Part shown: one piece after another, positions 1 to 7,870 of the stretch
How the letters are laid out: each line of letters opens with the position of its first letter
Numbering within the stretch: position 1 is the stretch's first letter
Assembly: GCA_938038165.1 (NCBI GenBank)
Contig: CALHRB010000157.1
Span: 1 to 11,193, forward strand
From: Candidatus Kapaibacterium sp.
GTDB lineage: Bacteria > Bacteroidota > Ignavibacteria > Kapaibacteriales > UBA2268
Length of the DNA stretch: 11,193 bases
Direction: 5' to 3'
The notes under the pieces: generated by a model
Seen by the model: the letters and a program-made list of their open reading frames with translations, nothing else
The model's database searches: none
What the model was told of the DNA's origin: nothing
Made by a program: the position numbers and the translations under genes

Positions 1-1588
1 CTCTTATATCTTTCCACGTTTTCCAGGTTGTGTCAAATTGTTTTTTGAATTTAAATGAATTTTTTGAGATAAAAGCTTCATAGTCCGAGACAAGTTTTCG
101 CAGCGAATCGAGGTTTATGCCAGACTTCCTTGAGGATTCCACATTCATAGAATACTTAACAACCTGGTTTTTCGATTCCAGCCATTTATTATATACCTCT
201 TTAATCTCTTTGGTCTCGGATATGTCTTTTTTGGTTGTATTTAACAGTAAACCTTTTGTAGCAAGGCAGAAATCATACATTTGACCAGTAACTTCAGGAA
301 CTGACTCATAATATTTTAAAACAAACTGATAGAATTGGTCAAGTTTGTTCTTCTGAGTATTCCAGAAAGAAAGCTTTTCGTCTTCTTTCAGAAATGGGAA
401 GTAGCTGTAAATCAAAAGCATCGTTCTCGAAAAAGCCTGACTGTAGTATATATTTGCATATTGGAAATTGCCTGAATTGCTATAAACAGAGGCTAAATCA
501 TACAAGGCATCTATTGAATTCGGATGATTTGGACCAAGAGATTTCACATATATGTCTAAAGCCCACGATAAGGAGGGTTCAGCCTCTTGATATCGTCCCA
601 TTTTATTATACAAAGACCCTAACATAGAAAGAGAGGCGGCAAATGTTGGGTGCTCGCTTCCTAATTTGAGCTTGATTATATCGGCTGCTTCCCTGAGTAG
701 AGGTTCTGCTTTTTCGAGTTTATTGCTATAAACATACACCCCTGCAAGGTTATTAAGAGAAATAGCATAGTCTGGATGCTCGCTTCCAAATAGCTTTTTG
801 TTCAGCTGAACAACCTCACTCCCCAACTCTTCCGCTCTATCCATTCTGTTAAGATGAAGATTAACCATTGCAAGATTGCTCAATGCAGACAAATACTGCC
901 CGTTTTCGGTTCCGATGCTTTTACCAATTATCTCAGTGGCTTTCTGCAGCAATGGCTCAGCATCACTATATTTACCAAGGTATATATATAATGTTGCTAA
1001 GTTATTAACTAATGTTCCATAAGCTGCATCATTCTCTCCGACTTGTATCCTTTTCAAATTCATCGCTTGAACCATATAGGGTTCGGCTTCTGTATAACGA
1101 CCAAGCATAACATATAGAGTTGCTAAGTTATTCAAAGACGAAGAATAATCTTCGTGAGTCTCTCCGAAGTTTTTTCTGATCACTTCCGCAGTTAGCTTAT
1201 ATAATTTTTCTGCATCCTGATAATTACTCATTCTTTTATAAAGTTTTGCAAGATTTCCAAGCGAATAAACATAATTTATGTTTTTCTCCCCTTCAATCCT
1301 TTGCCTGAGCGTGCTGTCTTGTCTGGCATAGACCAGAGCCGATTGATAATTTCCTCCAAGATAATTAACATTGAAGTTAAAAGTCATCATGTCCATATAA
1401 TTCTTTGACTCTTTGCCCTCCTCCTGACCACAAAAATTAAGAGCCATTTCAGCAAAAGTCCGTGCTTTTTGAAAATCTGCATTCTCAAAATAAAATTGAC
1501 TGCTGTCCCTCATTTGTGTCCATTTTTGTGCTTGCAAAAAAGTATGAAAACAAAGCAGTAAAGTCAATGTAAAAATAGTTTTAATCAT
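1..1588 (-). CDS. Exported TPR-repeat protein, probable TPR-CHAT family (3' end outside window)
   Basis: The frame is open from the ATG at 1588 to the window edge, giving 529 codons with no stop, so the gene is partial at its C-terminus. Residues 1-20 look like a Sec signal peptide (Lys3, hydrophobic core, cleavage after LQA), with no lipobox. Residues about 108-401 hold seven TPR units of the kinesin-light-chain type, with cores such as NNLATLY at 153, 195 and 279. After them, residues 402-529 form a helical linker with the phrase YDFCLATKGLLLN at 438-450. In my knowledge of the family that linker normally precedes a CHAT (caspase-HetF-associated) domain in Bacteroidota and cyanobacteria. 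The CHAT domain is therefore inferred, not seen. The gene is divergent from the secreted hydrolase-like gene at 1734. No clear Shine-Dalgarno is present, as is common in this phylum. It could instead be a TPR scaffold with another C-terminal domain. Confidence 0.85.
   Translation of the reverse strand, partial: MIKTIFTLTLLLCFHTFLQAQKWTQMRDSSQFYFENADFQKARTFAEMALNFCGQEEGKESKNYMDMMTFNFNVNYLGGNYQSALVYARQDSTLRQRIEGEKNINYVYSLGNLAKLYKRMSNYQDAEKLYKLTAEVIRKNFGETHEDYSSSLNNLATLYVMLGRYTEAEPYMVQAMNLKRIQVGENDAAYGTLVNNLATLYIYLGKYSDAEPLLQKATEIIGKSIGTENGQYLSALSNLAMVNLHLNRMDRAEELGSEVVQLNKKLFGSEHPDYAISLNNLAGVYVYSNKLEKAEPLLREAADIIKLKLGSEHPTFAASLSMLGSLYNKMGRYQEAEPSLSWALDIYVKSLGPNHPNSIDALYDLASVYSNSGNFQYANIYYSQAFSRTMLLIYSYFPFLKEDEKLSFWNTQKNKLDQFYQFVLKYYESVPEVTGQMYDFCLATKGLLLNTTKKDISETKEIKEVYNKWLESKNQVVKYSMNVESSRKSGINLDSLRKLVSDYEAFISKNSFKFKKQFDTTWKTWKDIR
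386..1267 (-). repeat. Seven tandem 126-bp TPR-coding units
   Basis: The equivalent core position recurs at residues 112, 154, 196, 238, 280, 322 and 364, exactly 42 residues apart with no insertion or deletion. The DNA units are diverged but still share short identical stretches, for example the sequence around 649-656 and 776-783 (tgctcgct). The sixth and seventh units are the most degenerate in their cores. This is a coding tandem repeat, not an intergenic array. Confidence 0.8.
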
Positions 1589-1696
1589 AAGCAAAATTTT
1601 TTAAAAACCCTTTTATATAACTCTTAATTGAAAATATTATTGAAAAAAATATCTGCTTCGTAAAATTTGGTCTATAAACAAACGTTTTCGTTGTTA

Positions 1697-1712
1697 CTAA
1701 AAATATTTTTAG
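1697..1712. promoter_or_regulatory. 16-bp perfect palindrome in the divergent intergenic region
   Basis: The sequence ctaaaaatatttttag is its own reverse complement and lies 21 bases before the ATG of the secreted hydrolase-like gene. In the same 145-base gap, a near match to a Bacteroidota -7 element (taaaatttg, 1661-1669, one base too long) sits 18 bases after a TTG at 1640. The palindrome could be an operator or simply a chance product of AT-rich DNA; I cannot tell which. A GGAG at 1720-1723 is the likely ribosome binding site for the gene at 1734. Confidence 0.25.
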
Positions 1713-1733
1713 CTATTATGGAGATTATTTTTT

Positions 1734-4214
1734 ATGAAAACTTATTTCTACCTTGTCATTTTGCTAATTACAGCAAGCAGTGTTCTTGATGCTCAAAAGA
1801 TATCATTTTATCATCAGCTTGGGAACATTAATGCTTTTAGAAATGGCTATCATATAGCAACTTCTGTCGAAGGAAACAAAGAAATCCCAAATATCTGTGC
1901 AGATGGTTCAGTTGCAACATTGATTTTATATACTCAATCGTCGCCAATTTCAAATAATTTCAAATTTCGCATTAAAGAAGATTTGCAAAGTTACCCCGAA
2001 CAATACGGAAGAATTGAGAACTTACAAATCAAATTAAAAGAGAATTTAGTAGTTGCAAAATATCGCCATCCAATGTTTTTAATTGAAGGAAAAACTGTTG
2101 ACCAATTCACATTGCAAGTTTATAAACCCGGCAAGGGCAACGAGACGGATACTATTATTTACGAAACTTATATAAATATTTTCAATGCTCCTGTTCTGGC
2201 TCTTAACTCGGTCTTCGGTCAACCTGAGTCATACTCACTGCTTCTCCCGGCAATCCGAAAAATGCTCTTTCCTGCCAAATCTCCCAATGGAAAATATCCA
2301 AAGGAAGCAAAAGATGGATTGATATTTATCGGAAATTTCGAAGCCAGCTCAGGCAGTCCATTCAAACAAAATGAAAATGTCGTTAAAAGAATGATCAACG
2401 CTTCTGTTTTCTCTTTAAGAAAAGCAGGTTTTATCGCCGGAAAGGTTGATTTGATTACCCACGGTGTCTCCGGATTGCTTGCCAGACAATGGATTATAGA
2501 CAGGAATTACCAGAATAATATAAAAAGACTTATAACGATCAACACTCCTCATTCCGGTACACAGTTGGCTGACCTTATTCTTTCGAAAAATTTCTTTAAA
2601 GCAGCCGAATATCCAATAAGAAACCTATCAAATCACGACATTAGCGAAGGCGCAATTGAAAACATAAGCGTAAACTCAAATGTAATAGCCTCTCTCAACA
2701 GAAGTAACAGTCCAAACAAAGTTCCATCTCACACGATCAGTGGAGTTGACGAAGTCGGTTCGCTTGATGGTTACTTTGGAATGGCATTGGTTAGTATTGC
2801 AGGTATTTTTCAAGGCAAATACCAATACCTTTATGACCGTTGCGAAAATAAAGATCAATACTGGGTCTCCTGGAGAAGAAATAATCAAAAAAAATTCAAT
2901 GCTCTACTTGCATATTATAATTATATGTTAGAAATGTTAGTTGAATTTGACAACGAACTTGGAGCGATTGTTTCTCCTGAAAAAATATTAAAGGTTATAT
3001 TCGACTACCAGCCTAATGATGGATTTTCTGTGATACAAAGCCAAAACGGAGGTTTTCAGGAACCTTTTAACTATGTATTCTATAGGATGCCTTATCACAA
3101 ATCGCTGTTTGATCTTAACTTGTTAGAACATATACCCGGTCTTCTTGCTTCAGGGTTTAATTATAATTTCTCTAATGAGGGATTTCAACCTGAAGTTCTT
3201 AATACAAAAAATTTGGAGGAGTTAATCGCTTTTATTGAGGGGCTTCATAGAATTGAAGTTAGCTTTATTGAAAAAAATGATAATCCTCAATCCATTGAAG
3301 CATTAGAAAATGAATCTGTCATTATAATGAGCCCCAAAGGTGGCGATTCATTCAAGCCAGGAGAAACTGTTCAGATTGTTGTCAAAGGAACTGATAGTGT
3401 TTCTGCTATTTGCGTTAGCGCAATCGCACTCTCTGCTCCTGATAACGGAACATTTTCCAATTATACTAATCAAAAGAATGCAACCTTTAACTATAAAATA
3501 CCCGATGAAGCTGTCGGACCTGTAAGAATTCTAATTCGGGGGTATTTGCCGCTTGCCGACACAAATCAAACTCCCTACACAAAAGTGGATACTGTTACAA
3601 TTAATATTGTCCCTCAGGCTACTCTCAAATCAATCGAATTCGATAATGAAGCCATTAATATTGTCGAAGGTGAAAAAAGAGTTCTTAAAGTATTTGGAAA
3701 TTATTCAGATAATATCAAAAGGAATATTACAAACCTTCTTACCAATTCTAATTTTAATTCGGAATTTCCCAATATTATTAGCCTCAACAACAAAACCGCT
3801 AACGGTTTAAAACCCGGCGAGTCCGAAGTTACTGTAACTTATAATTCGTTAACTGCTGGCACTTTATTTACAGTAATGTCAAAGACAGATTTCGAAAATG
3901 CCGACACTACTCTTTCGGTACCAGATTTTGATCAAAATTATAATGTTTTTTACAATTTCACCGAGATAGAAGTCTATCCTAATCCTTCACACAGTATTAT
4001 AAATTTTGCTTTCAACATCTCCAATCCAACTCATTGCAATCTCAAAATTACAGACATCAATGGCAGGACGATAATCAATCCTTTCAATGAAATTTTAGTA
4101 CAGGGCAGGCACTCCTACTCAGTCAATCTCGAAAATTTGAACACAGGAATCTACTTTTACAATCTATCGGATGGCATCTCAAACATAAACGGCAAAATAA
4201 ATATAATAAAATAG
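1734..4214 (+). CDS. Secreted alpha/beta-hydrolase-fold (lipase-like) protein with Ig-like domains and T9SS sorting tail; catalytic Ser replaced
   Basis: 826 residues. Residues 1-20 are a Sec signal peptide (cleavage after LDA). Residues about 190-460 resemble the esterase/lipase family: a nucleophile-elbow region KVDLITHGVSGLLAR (237-251), then LITINTPHSGT (266-276), and candidate acid and base D429 (PNDGFSVIQSQ) and H455. In active relatives the elbow reads GHSMGG or THSMGG. Here the serine position is G244, and the usual HG oxyanion motif reads IGN (199-201), so hydrolysis by the normal mechanism looks unlikely. Residues about 528-626 form an Ig/IPT-like beta domain and 630-716 a BIG2-like domain. 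Residues about 743-826, with YPNP (748-751) and a TGIYFYNL-like end, match the T9SS type A sorting domain. The protein is therefore expected to cross the outer membrane and be attached to or released at the surface. GGAG ten bases before the ATG supports this start. It is monocistronic, with a terminator following. Its function is unknown. Confidence 0.87.
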   Translation: MKTYFYLVILLITASSVLDAQKISFYHQLGNINAFRNGYHIATSVEGNKEIPNICADGSVATLILYTQSSPISNNFKFRIKEDLQSYPEQYGRIENLQIKLKENLVVAKYRHPMFLIEGKTVDQFTLQVYKPGKGNETDTIIYETYINIFNAPVLALNSVFGQPESYSLLLPAIRKMLFPAKSPNGKYPKEAKDGLIFIGNFEASSGSPFKQNENVVKRMINASVFSLRKAGFIAGKVDLITHGVSGLLARQWIIDRNYQNNIKRLITINTPHSGTQLADLILSKNFFKAAEYPIRNLSNHDISEGAIENISVNSNVIASLNRSNSPNKVPSHTISGVDEVGSLDGYFGMALVSIAGIFQGKYQYLYDRCENKDQYWVSWRRNNQKKFNALLAYYNYMLEMLVEFDNELGAIVSPEKILKVIFDYQPNDGFSVIQSQNGGFQEPFNYVFYRMPYHKSLFDLNLLEHIPGLLASGFNYNFSNEGFQPEVLNTKNLEELIAFIEGLHRIEVSFIEKNDNPQSIEALENESVIIMSPKGGDSFKPGETVQIVVKGTDSVSAICVSAIALSAPDNGTFSNYTNQKNATFNYKIPDEAVGPVRILIRGYLPLADTNQTPYTKVDTVTINIVPQATLKSIEFDNEAINIVEGEKRVLKVFGNYSDNIKRNITNLLTNSNFNSEFPNIISLNNKTANGLKPGESEVTVTYNSLTAGTLFTVMSKTDFENADTTLSVPDFDQNYNVFYNFTEIEVYPNPSHSIINFAFNISNPTHCNLKITDINGRTIINPFNEILVQGRHSYSVNLENLNTGIYFYNLSDGISNINGKINIIK

Positions 4215-4239
4215 CAACAGGAATGAATCATTCTATTTT

Positions 4240-4278
4240 AACAGGAACTTTTTATTACAATAGTTCCTGTTTTTTTTT
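4240..4278 (+). terminator. Rho-independent terminator after the secreted hydrolase-like gene
   Basis: A perfect 10-bp stem (aacaggaact at 4240-4249 pairs with agttcctgtt at 4262-4271) closes a 12-base loop and runs into nine T residues (4270-4278). It begins 25 bases after the stop codon at 4214 and isolates this gene from the decarboxylase operon. Confidence 0.9.
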
Positions 4279-4327
4279 GCAAAATATAATAAAATAAAAA
4301 TGAAATATCTTTGAATAATTATTAATT

Positions 4328-4356
4328 TTTGTTGATATTAAATCTGTTTAGTTTTG
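4328..4356 (+). promoter_or_regulatory. Bacteroidota-type promoter for the decarboxylase operon
   Basis: A TTTG at 4328-4331 is followed after 17 bases by TAGTTTTG at 4349-4356, a full match to the TAnnTTTG -7 element known from Bacteroidota sigma factor promoters. The spacer is at the short end of the reported range. Transcription would start near 4362-4365, leaving a leader of about 20 bases before the ATG at 4386. No riboswitch could fit in such a leader. Confidence 0.6.
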
Positions 4357-4385
4357 TAACTGATTTGTTTGAAGAGTAAAAAAAA

Positions 4386-5936
4386 ATGGAACCAGTCCAA
4401 AAAAAGATTGAAGAATTGCGAATAAAAGAGCAAAAATTGCTCGAAAGCGGGGGTGTTGACAAAATTAACAAGCAACACCAATCGGGCAAGATGACGGCCA
4501 GAGAAAGATTACACCTACTTTTCGATGGAGGATTTTATGATGAAATCTACAAACACGTTAGCAATATTCATTCATATAATATCAAAGCAGGAGCGCTTCC
4601 CGGCGATGGCGTAATAACAGGTATTGGTGCAATTAATGGCAGACTTGCTTATGCCACTTCCCAGGATTTCACGGTTATGGGAGGCAGTGTCGGCGAGATG
4701 CATTCCTGGAAAATTTGTGAAATGATGGATATGTCATTAAAAAATGGTGCCCCGTTTATATCCATAAATGACAGCGGTGGAGCAAGAATTCAGGAAGGTA
4801 TTTATTCCCTGAGAGGCTATGGAAAAATCTTTTATCATAACACACTCCTATCAGGCGTCGTTCCTCAAATAGCAATAATAGCTGGACCTTGCGCAGGAGG
4901 TGCTGCTTATTCTCCAGCTTTGATGGATTTTATAATAATGGTTGAAGGCATAGGGCAACTATTCATTGCTGGTCCGCAAGTAATAAAAGAGGCTACTGGT
5001 GAGGAAATATCAGCTGAGGAGCTTGGCGGTGCACTCAGTCAGGCAACTTACAGCGGAAATATTCATTTTATAGCTCGTGATGATGCAGATGCTATAGAAA
5101 TCGTCCAACATCTGCTGACCTACCTTCCTTCCAACAATATGGAAGAAGCTCCAGTTGTTGGCAATGGTGAAATTGTTTTAATTGAAGATGAAACTCTAAA
5201 CACCATTATACCTGACGACCCAAGAGACCCTTATGATATGTTCGAGGTGCTTCTGAGAATCTTCGACCCGGGTTCAGTTCTGGAAATTCAAAGCCATTTT
5301 GCTAAGAATATTATCGTTTGTTTTGCCCGGGTAAACGGGAGAGTTGTGGGAGTTGTCGCAAATCAACCAATTGAAAAGTATGGAGCAATTGATATAGATG
5401 CCTCAGACAAAGCCTCGAGATTTATTCGCTTTTGTAATGCCTTTAACATTCCACTAATATCTTTTGTAGATGTTCCGGGCTTTCTCCCCGGTATAGAGCA
5501 AGAATTTGGAGGAATTATCAGACATGGAGCAAAAATGTTATTTTCTTTCTCTGCTTCCACTGTCCCAAAAATTTCAATTATCGTCCGAAAAGCTTATGGC
5601 GGGGCTTATCTTGCAATGAGTGCAAAAAGTTTAGGTGCAGACCGCGTTGCAGCTTGGCCCACAGCCGAGATTGCTGTCATGGGAGCAGAAGGGGCTGTTA
5701 GTGTCCTCTACAAAGATGAAATAAAAACTGCTGATAATCCCATGGAAAAAAGGAAGGAATTGATTGAAAGATACAACAAAGAGCATGCTAATCCATATTC
5801 TGCAGCTTCAATTGGGATGATTGATTCTGTAATTGAACCGAAACACACAAGACAGTATATATCTATCGCTCTTGAATCTTTAAAAAATAAGCGGGAGTTG
5901 AGACCTGCCAAAAAACACGGTTTGATTCCATTATAG
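4386..5936 (+). CDS. mmdA: Methylmalonyl-CoA decarboxylase alpha subunit (carboxyltransferase; PccB-like)
   Basis: 516 residues, the usual length for MmdA/PccB carboxyltransferases. The N-terminal part has QHQSGKMTARERL (30-42), typical of the family start, and the two crotonase-like halves carry their marks: SGGARIQEG (130-138) and GPCAGGAAYSPA (167-178) in the first, DVPGFLPG (362-369), RKAYGGAYLAM (401-411) and AWPTAEIAVMGAEGAV (423-438) in the second. The glycine-rich turns form the oxyanion holes for the acyl-CoA carbonyl and for carboxybiotin. The enzyme transfers carboxyl from methylmalonyl-CoA to biotin in the cytoplasm. The sequence alone cannot separate it from a propionyl-CoA carboxylase beta subunit. 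The neighbouring OadG-, biotin- and OadB-like genes, and the absence of a biotin carboxylase, favour the decarboxylase. The start is supported by GAAGAG about ten bases upstream. It is the first gene of a four-gene operon. Confidence 0.9.
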   Translation: MEPVQKKIEELRIKEQKLLESGGVDKINKQHQSGKMTARERLHLLFDGGFYDEIYKHVSNIHSYNIKAGALPGDGVITGIGAINGRLAYATSQDFTVMGGSVGEMHSWKICEMMDMSLKNGAPFISINDSGGARIQEGIYSLRGYGKIFYHNTLLSGVVPQIAIIAGPCAGGAAYSPALMDFIIMVEGIGQLFIAGPQVIKEATGEEISAEELGGALSQATYSGNIHFIARDDADAIEIVQHLLTYLPSNNMEEAPVVGNGEIVLIEDETLNTIIPDDPRDPYDMFEVLLRIFDPGSVLEIQSHFAKNIIVCFARVNGRVVGVVANQPIEKYGAIDIDASDKASRFIRFCNAFNIPLISFVDVPGFLPGIEQEFGGIIRHGAKMLFSFSASTVPKISIIVRKAYGGAYLAMSAKSLGADRVAAWPTAEIAVMGAEGAVSVLYKDEIKTADNPMEKRKELIERYNKEHANPYSAASIGMIDSVIEPKHTRQYISIALESLKNKRELRPAKKHGLIPL

Positions 5937-5944
5937 AGATTTTT

Positions 5945-6298
5945 ATGGAAACTATTCTACAAGCTTTGTTTATTCTTATTTTTGGGATTTCAGCCGTTTT
6001 TGCCTCAATTTCTTTCTTTTTCTTAATAATTTTTGTTCTTAAAAAAATTGATGAAAAAATCAATGAATTCAGAGTAAACAAAAAATTAAAGTCAGACTCA
6101 TTAACAGAAAAAGAAAATGTGTTAACCCCGGAATTGGTGGCAGTAATTTCTGCAGCAATTTTCGAGGTTATCAACAAACCAGTGCACATACGCAAAATTA
6201 AATTCCTGAAAGACGAGAAATCGGGCTCGTGGACTGCTTTAGGACGTCAAAATATTATGGGTTCCCACGCTATTAGAGTTAGCAGAACAAAAATTTAA
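5945..6298 (+). CDS. OadG-family gamma/delta subunit of sodium-pumping decarboxylase
   Basis: A small membrane subunit of 117 residues. One transmembrane helix lies at about residues 5-33, followed by a charged amphipathic stretch (34-58). The C-terminal domain contains LTPELVAVISAAIFEVINK (60-78) and RQNIMGSHAIRVSR (101-114), resembling the C-terminal half of OadG/MmdD-like proteins in Bacteroidota. In characterised pumps this subunit holds the cytoplasmic carboxyltransferase and biotin carrier to the membrane beta subunit and aids assembly. It begins eight bases after the alpha gene's stop, so translation is probably linked. The family is poorly conserved; I rely on the helix, the C-terminal pattern and the position. 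Whether it should be called gamma or delta depends on which enzyme is the model. Confidence 0.8.
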   Translation: METILQALFILIFGISAVFASISFFFLIIFVLKKIDEKINEFRVNKKLKSDSLTEKENVLTPELVAVISAAIFEVINKPVHIRKIKFLKDEKSGSWTALGRQNIMGSHAIRVSRTKI

Positions 6299-6307
6299 GG
6301 ATTTATT

Positions 6308-6721
6308 ATGAAAAAATTACTTGTTACTGTCAATGGAATCAGATTCGAAGTCGAAGTTGAAGTGATCGAAGATGACGAACTCACCTATCAGCCCTCACAG
6401 GGTATAATTCCAGTTGGTTCTAAACCGACTGAACATCTAAGCAGCAGTCATCTCAATACTCTAATGAGAACTCCGATTTCACGACAATCCAAAACATTAA
6501 CCATTGACCAGAAAAAGCTATCGTCTCCGATTAATGGCAAAGTAATAGAAATTCCCTTTTCGATTGGTCAAAAAGTCAAAGAAAACGATGTTCTCTTTGT
6601 ACTGGAGGCAATGAAAATGAAAACAAATATTTCTTCGCCTGTCTCTGCAGTTATTAAAACAATCGAAGTCAAAGTCGGCGATAACATCGAAGCTGGTCAA
6701 TTACTGATGACATTTGAATAA
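6308..6721 (+). CDS. mmdC: Biotin carrier protein of methylmalonyl-CoA decarboxylase
   Basis: 137 residues. A short N-terminal beta segment (KKLLVTVNGIRFEVEVEVI, 2-20) is typical of these carriers. It is followed by a flexible linker (about 25-68) and a biotinyl/lipoyl domain (69-137) with the biotinylation site EAMKM at 100-104, making K103 the modified lysine. It carries carboxyl as N-carboxybiotin from the alpha active site to the membrane beta subunit. A BirA-type ligase, not in this window, must attach the biotin. The linker is rich in Ser, Thr and Gln and lacks the long Ala/Pro tract seen in many MmdC and OadA proteins. AAGGA at 6297-6301 provides a good ribosome binding site, and the gene starts nine bases after the gamma gene. 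Confidence 0.9.
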   Translation: MKKLLVTVNGIRFEVEVEVIEDDELTYQPSQGIIPVGSKPTEHLSSSHLNTLMRTPISRQSKTLTIDQKKLSSPINGKVIEIPFSIGQKVKENDVLFVLEAMKMKTNISSPVSAVIKTIEVKVGDNIEAGQLLMTFE

Positions 6722-6736
6722 TTTTATGGCAGTATT

Positions 6737-7870
6737 ATGCTTGAATACTTAGAGAAATTTATTTCTGGTATGGGTTTCTGGTCATTGGATTGGGGAGCAG
6801 TTATTATGCTTACAATCTCAGTTCTTCTTATGTATCTGGCAGTCAAAAAAGGATTTGAGCCACTTCTTCTACTTCCAATTGGATTAGGTGCCTTCTTAAC
6901 GAATCTTCCGGGGAATGGACTTTTGCTGCCTCCGGTTGGTGAAACAGCTGGTGGACTATTCTACTATATTTCGAAAGGTGTAGAACTTGAAATTTTCCCC
7001 CCATTAATTTTCCTGGGCATAGGTGCAATGACAGATTTTTCGCCTTTGCTTTCCAATCCTAAAACTTTTCTCCTTGGGGCAGCTGCTCAGTTCGGAGTAT
7101 TTACAGCTTTGTTCTTTGCAGTAATACTGGGATTTCAGCTAAATGAAGCTGCAGCTATTGGTATAATTGGTGGTGCTGACGGTCCAACGGCTATTTTCCT
7201 GACACTAAAACTTGCTCCTCACCTTCTTGGTCCCATTGCAGTTGCGGCTTATTCATATATGGCTCTTGTTCCGCTGATTCAGCCACCTTTGATGAGACTA
7301 CTGACAACCGAAAAAGAGCGTTCGGTTATAATGGAAACCCCCAAAAAAGTTTCAAAAAAAGTTAAAATAATTTTCCCGATTTTGATTATATTTCTTGGCA
7401 TTTTAATAGTTCCCCCTGCTGCTCCTCTTCTGGCTATGTTGATGGGGGGTAATCTGCTCAGGGAAAGCAAAGTTGTCGAAAGATTAACAAATATGGCTCA
7501 AAACGAGCTTATTAATATTATTACTTTTTTTCTCGGGGTTTGCGTCGGTTTAACTATGACTGCCGATAAGTTTCTTCAAATCGAAACAATCAAAATTATC
7601 GGTTTGGGTGTGATTGCTTTTGGCTTCTCAACAATCGGCGGCTTGCTCTTAGGTAAATTAATGTATATTATGACAAAAGGAAAAGTTAATCCATTGATTG
7701 GCTCTGCTGGTGTTTCGGCTGTACCTATGGCTGCCCGTGTTGCTCATAATGTTGCCCAGGAAACTAATCCGAACAATTATCTTTTGATGCATGCTATGGG
7801 ACCTAATGTCGCTGGAGTAATTGGCACTGCCATAGCCGCAGGAGTCCTCATTGCTATTTTTGGTAAGTAA
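6737..7870 (+). CDS. mmdB: Sodium-pumping decarboxylase beta subunit (OadB/MmdB family)
   Basis: 377 residues, very hydrophobic, with many transmembrane helices. This integral membrane subunit decarboxylates carboxybiotin and moves Na+ out of the cell, consuming a proton. Residues shown to matter in Klebsiella OadB all appear at a constant offset of 55: D148 (D203, in GGADGPTAIF), Y174 (Y229), N318 (N373), G322 (G377), S327 (S382) and R334 (R389, in GVSAVPMAARV). The stretch GGNLLRESKVVERL (237-250) is also family-typical. The N-terminus is shorter than in Klebsiella OadB but comparable to other MmdB/GcdB proteins. It starts 15 bases after the biotin carrier gene with no obvious Shine-Dalgarno. 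An ATG at 6726 is in another frame. It is the last gene of the operon. The substrate is set by the alpha subunit, so this gene alone could equally be labelled oadB. Confidence 0.94.
   Translation: MLEYLEKFISGMGFWSLDWGAVIMLTISVLLMYLAVKKGFEPLLLLPIGLGAFLTNLPGNGLLLPPVGETAGGLFYYISKGVELEIFPPLIFLGIGAMTDFSPLLSNPKTFLLGAAAQFGVFTALFFAVILGFQLNEAAAIGIIGGADGPTAIFLTLKLAPHLLGPIAVAAYSYMALVPLIQPPLMRLLTTEKERSVIMETPKKVSKKVKIIFPILIIFLGILIVPPAAPLLAMLMGGNLLRESKVVERLTNMAQNELINIITFFLGVCVGLTMTADKFLQIETIKIIGLGVIAFGFSTIGGLLLGKLMYIMTKGKVNPLIGSAGVSAVPMAARVAHNVAQETNPNNYLLMHAMGPNVAGVIGTAIAAGVLIAIFGK

Noticed and set aside
394..627. Plus-strand open frame of 77 codons
   Set aside because: It lies fully inside the TPR gene on the other strand, has no recognisable domain, and the TPR frame is clearly the coding one.
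640..1200. Repeated short strings suggesting a repeat array or CRISPR
   Set aside because: The period is 126 bases and coding. The units are TPR motifs with no conserved repeat and unique spacer structure.
1677..1695. Imperfect hairpin aacaaacg-tttt-cgttgtt in the divergent region
   Set aside because: The pairing needs a bulge and there is no T-run or known motif. It is too weak to call a terminator or a structured RNA.
2676..2888. Minus-strand open frame, and similar small frames within the secreted protein gene
   Set aside because: They are shadows in other frames of a long gene with a signal peptide and sorting tail; no ribosome binding site or motif supports them.
5863..6195. Minus-strand open frame of 110 codons
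   Set aside because: It is antisense to the end of the alpha gene and the OadG-like gene, both of which have family motifs. Its hydrophobic look is a mirror of the sense strand.
6726..6737. Upstream ATG as an earlier start for the beta subunit
   Set aside because: It is 11 bases upstream of the ATG at 6737 and therefore in another frame, so it cannot extend the protein.
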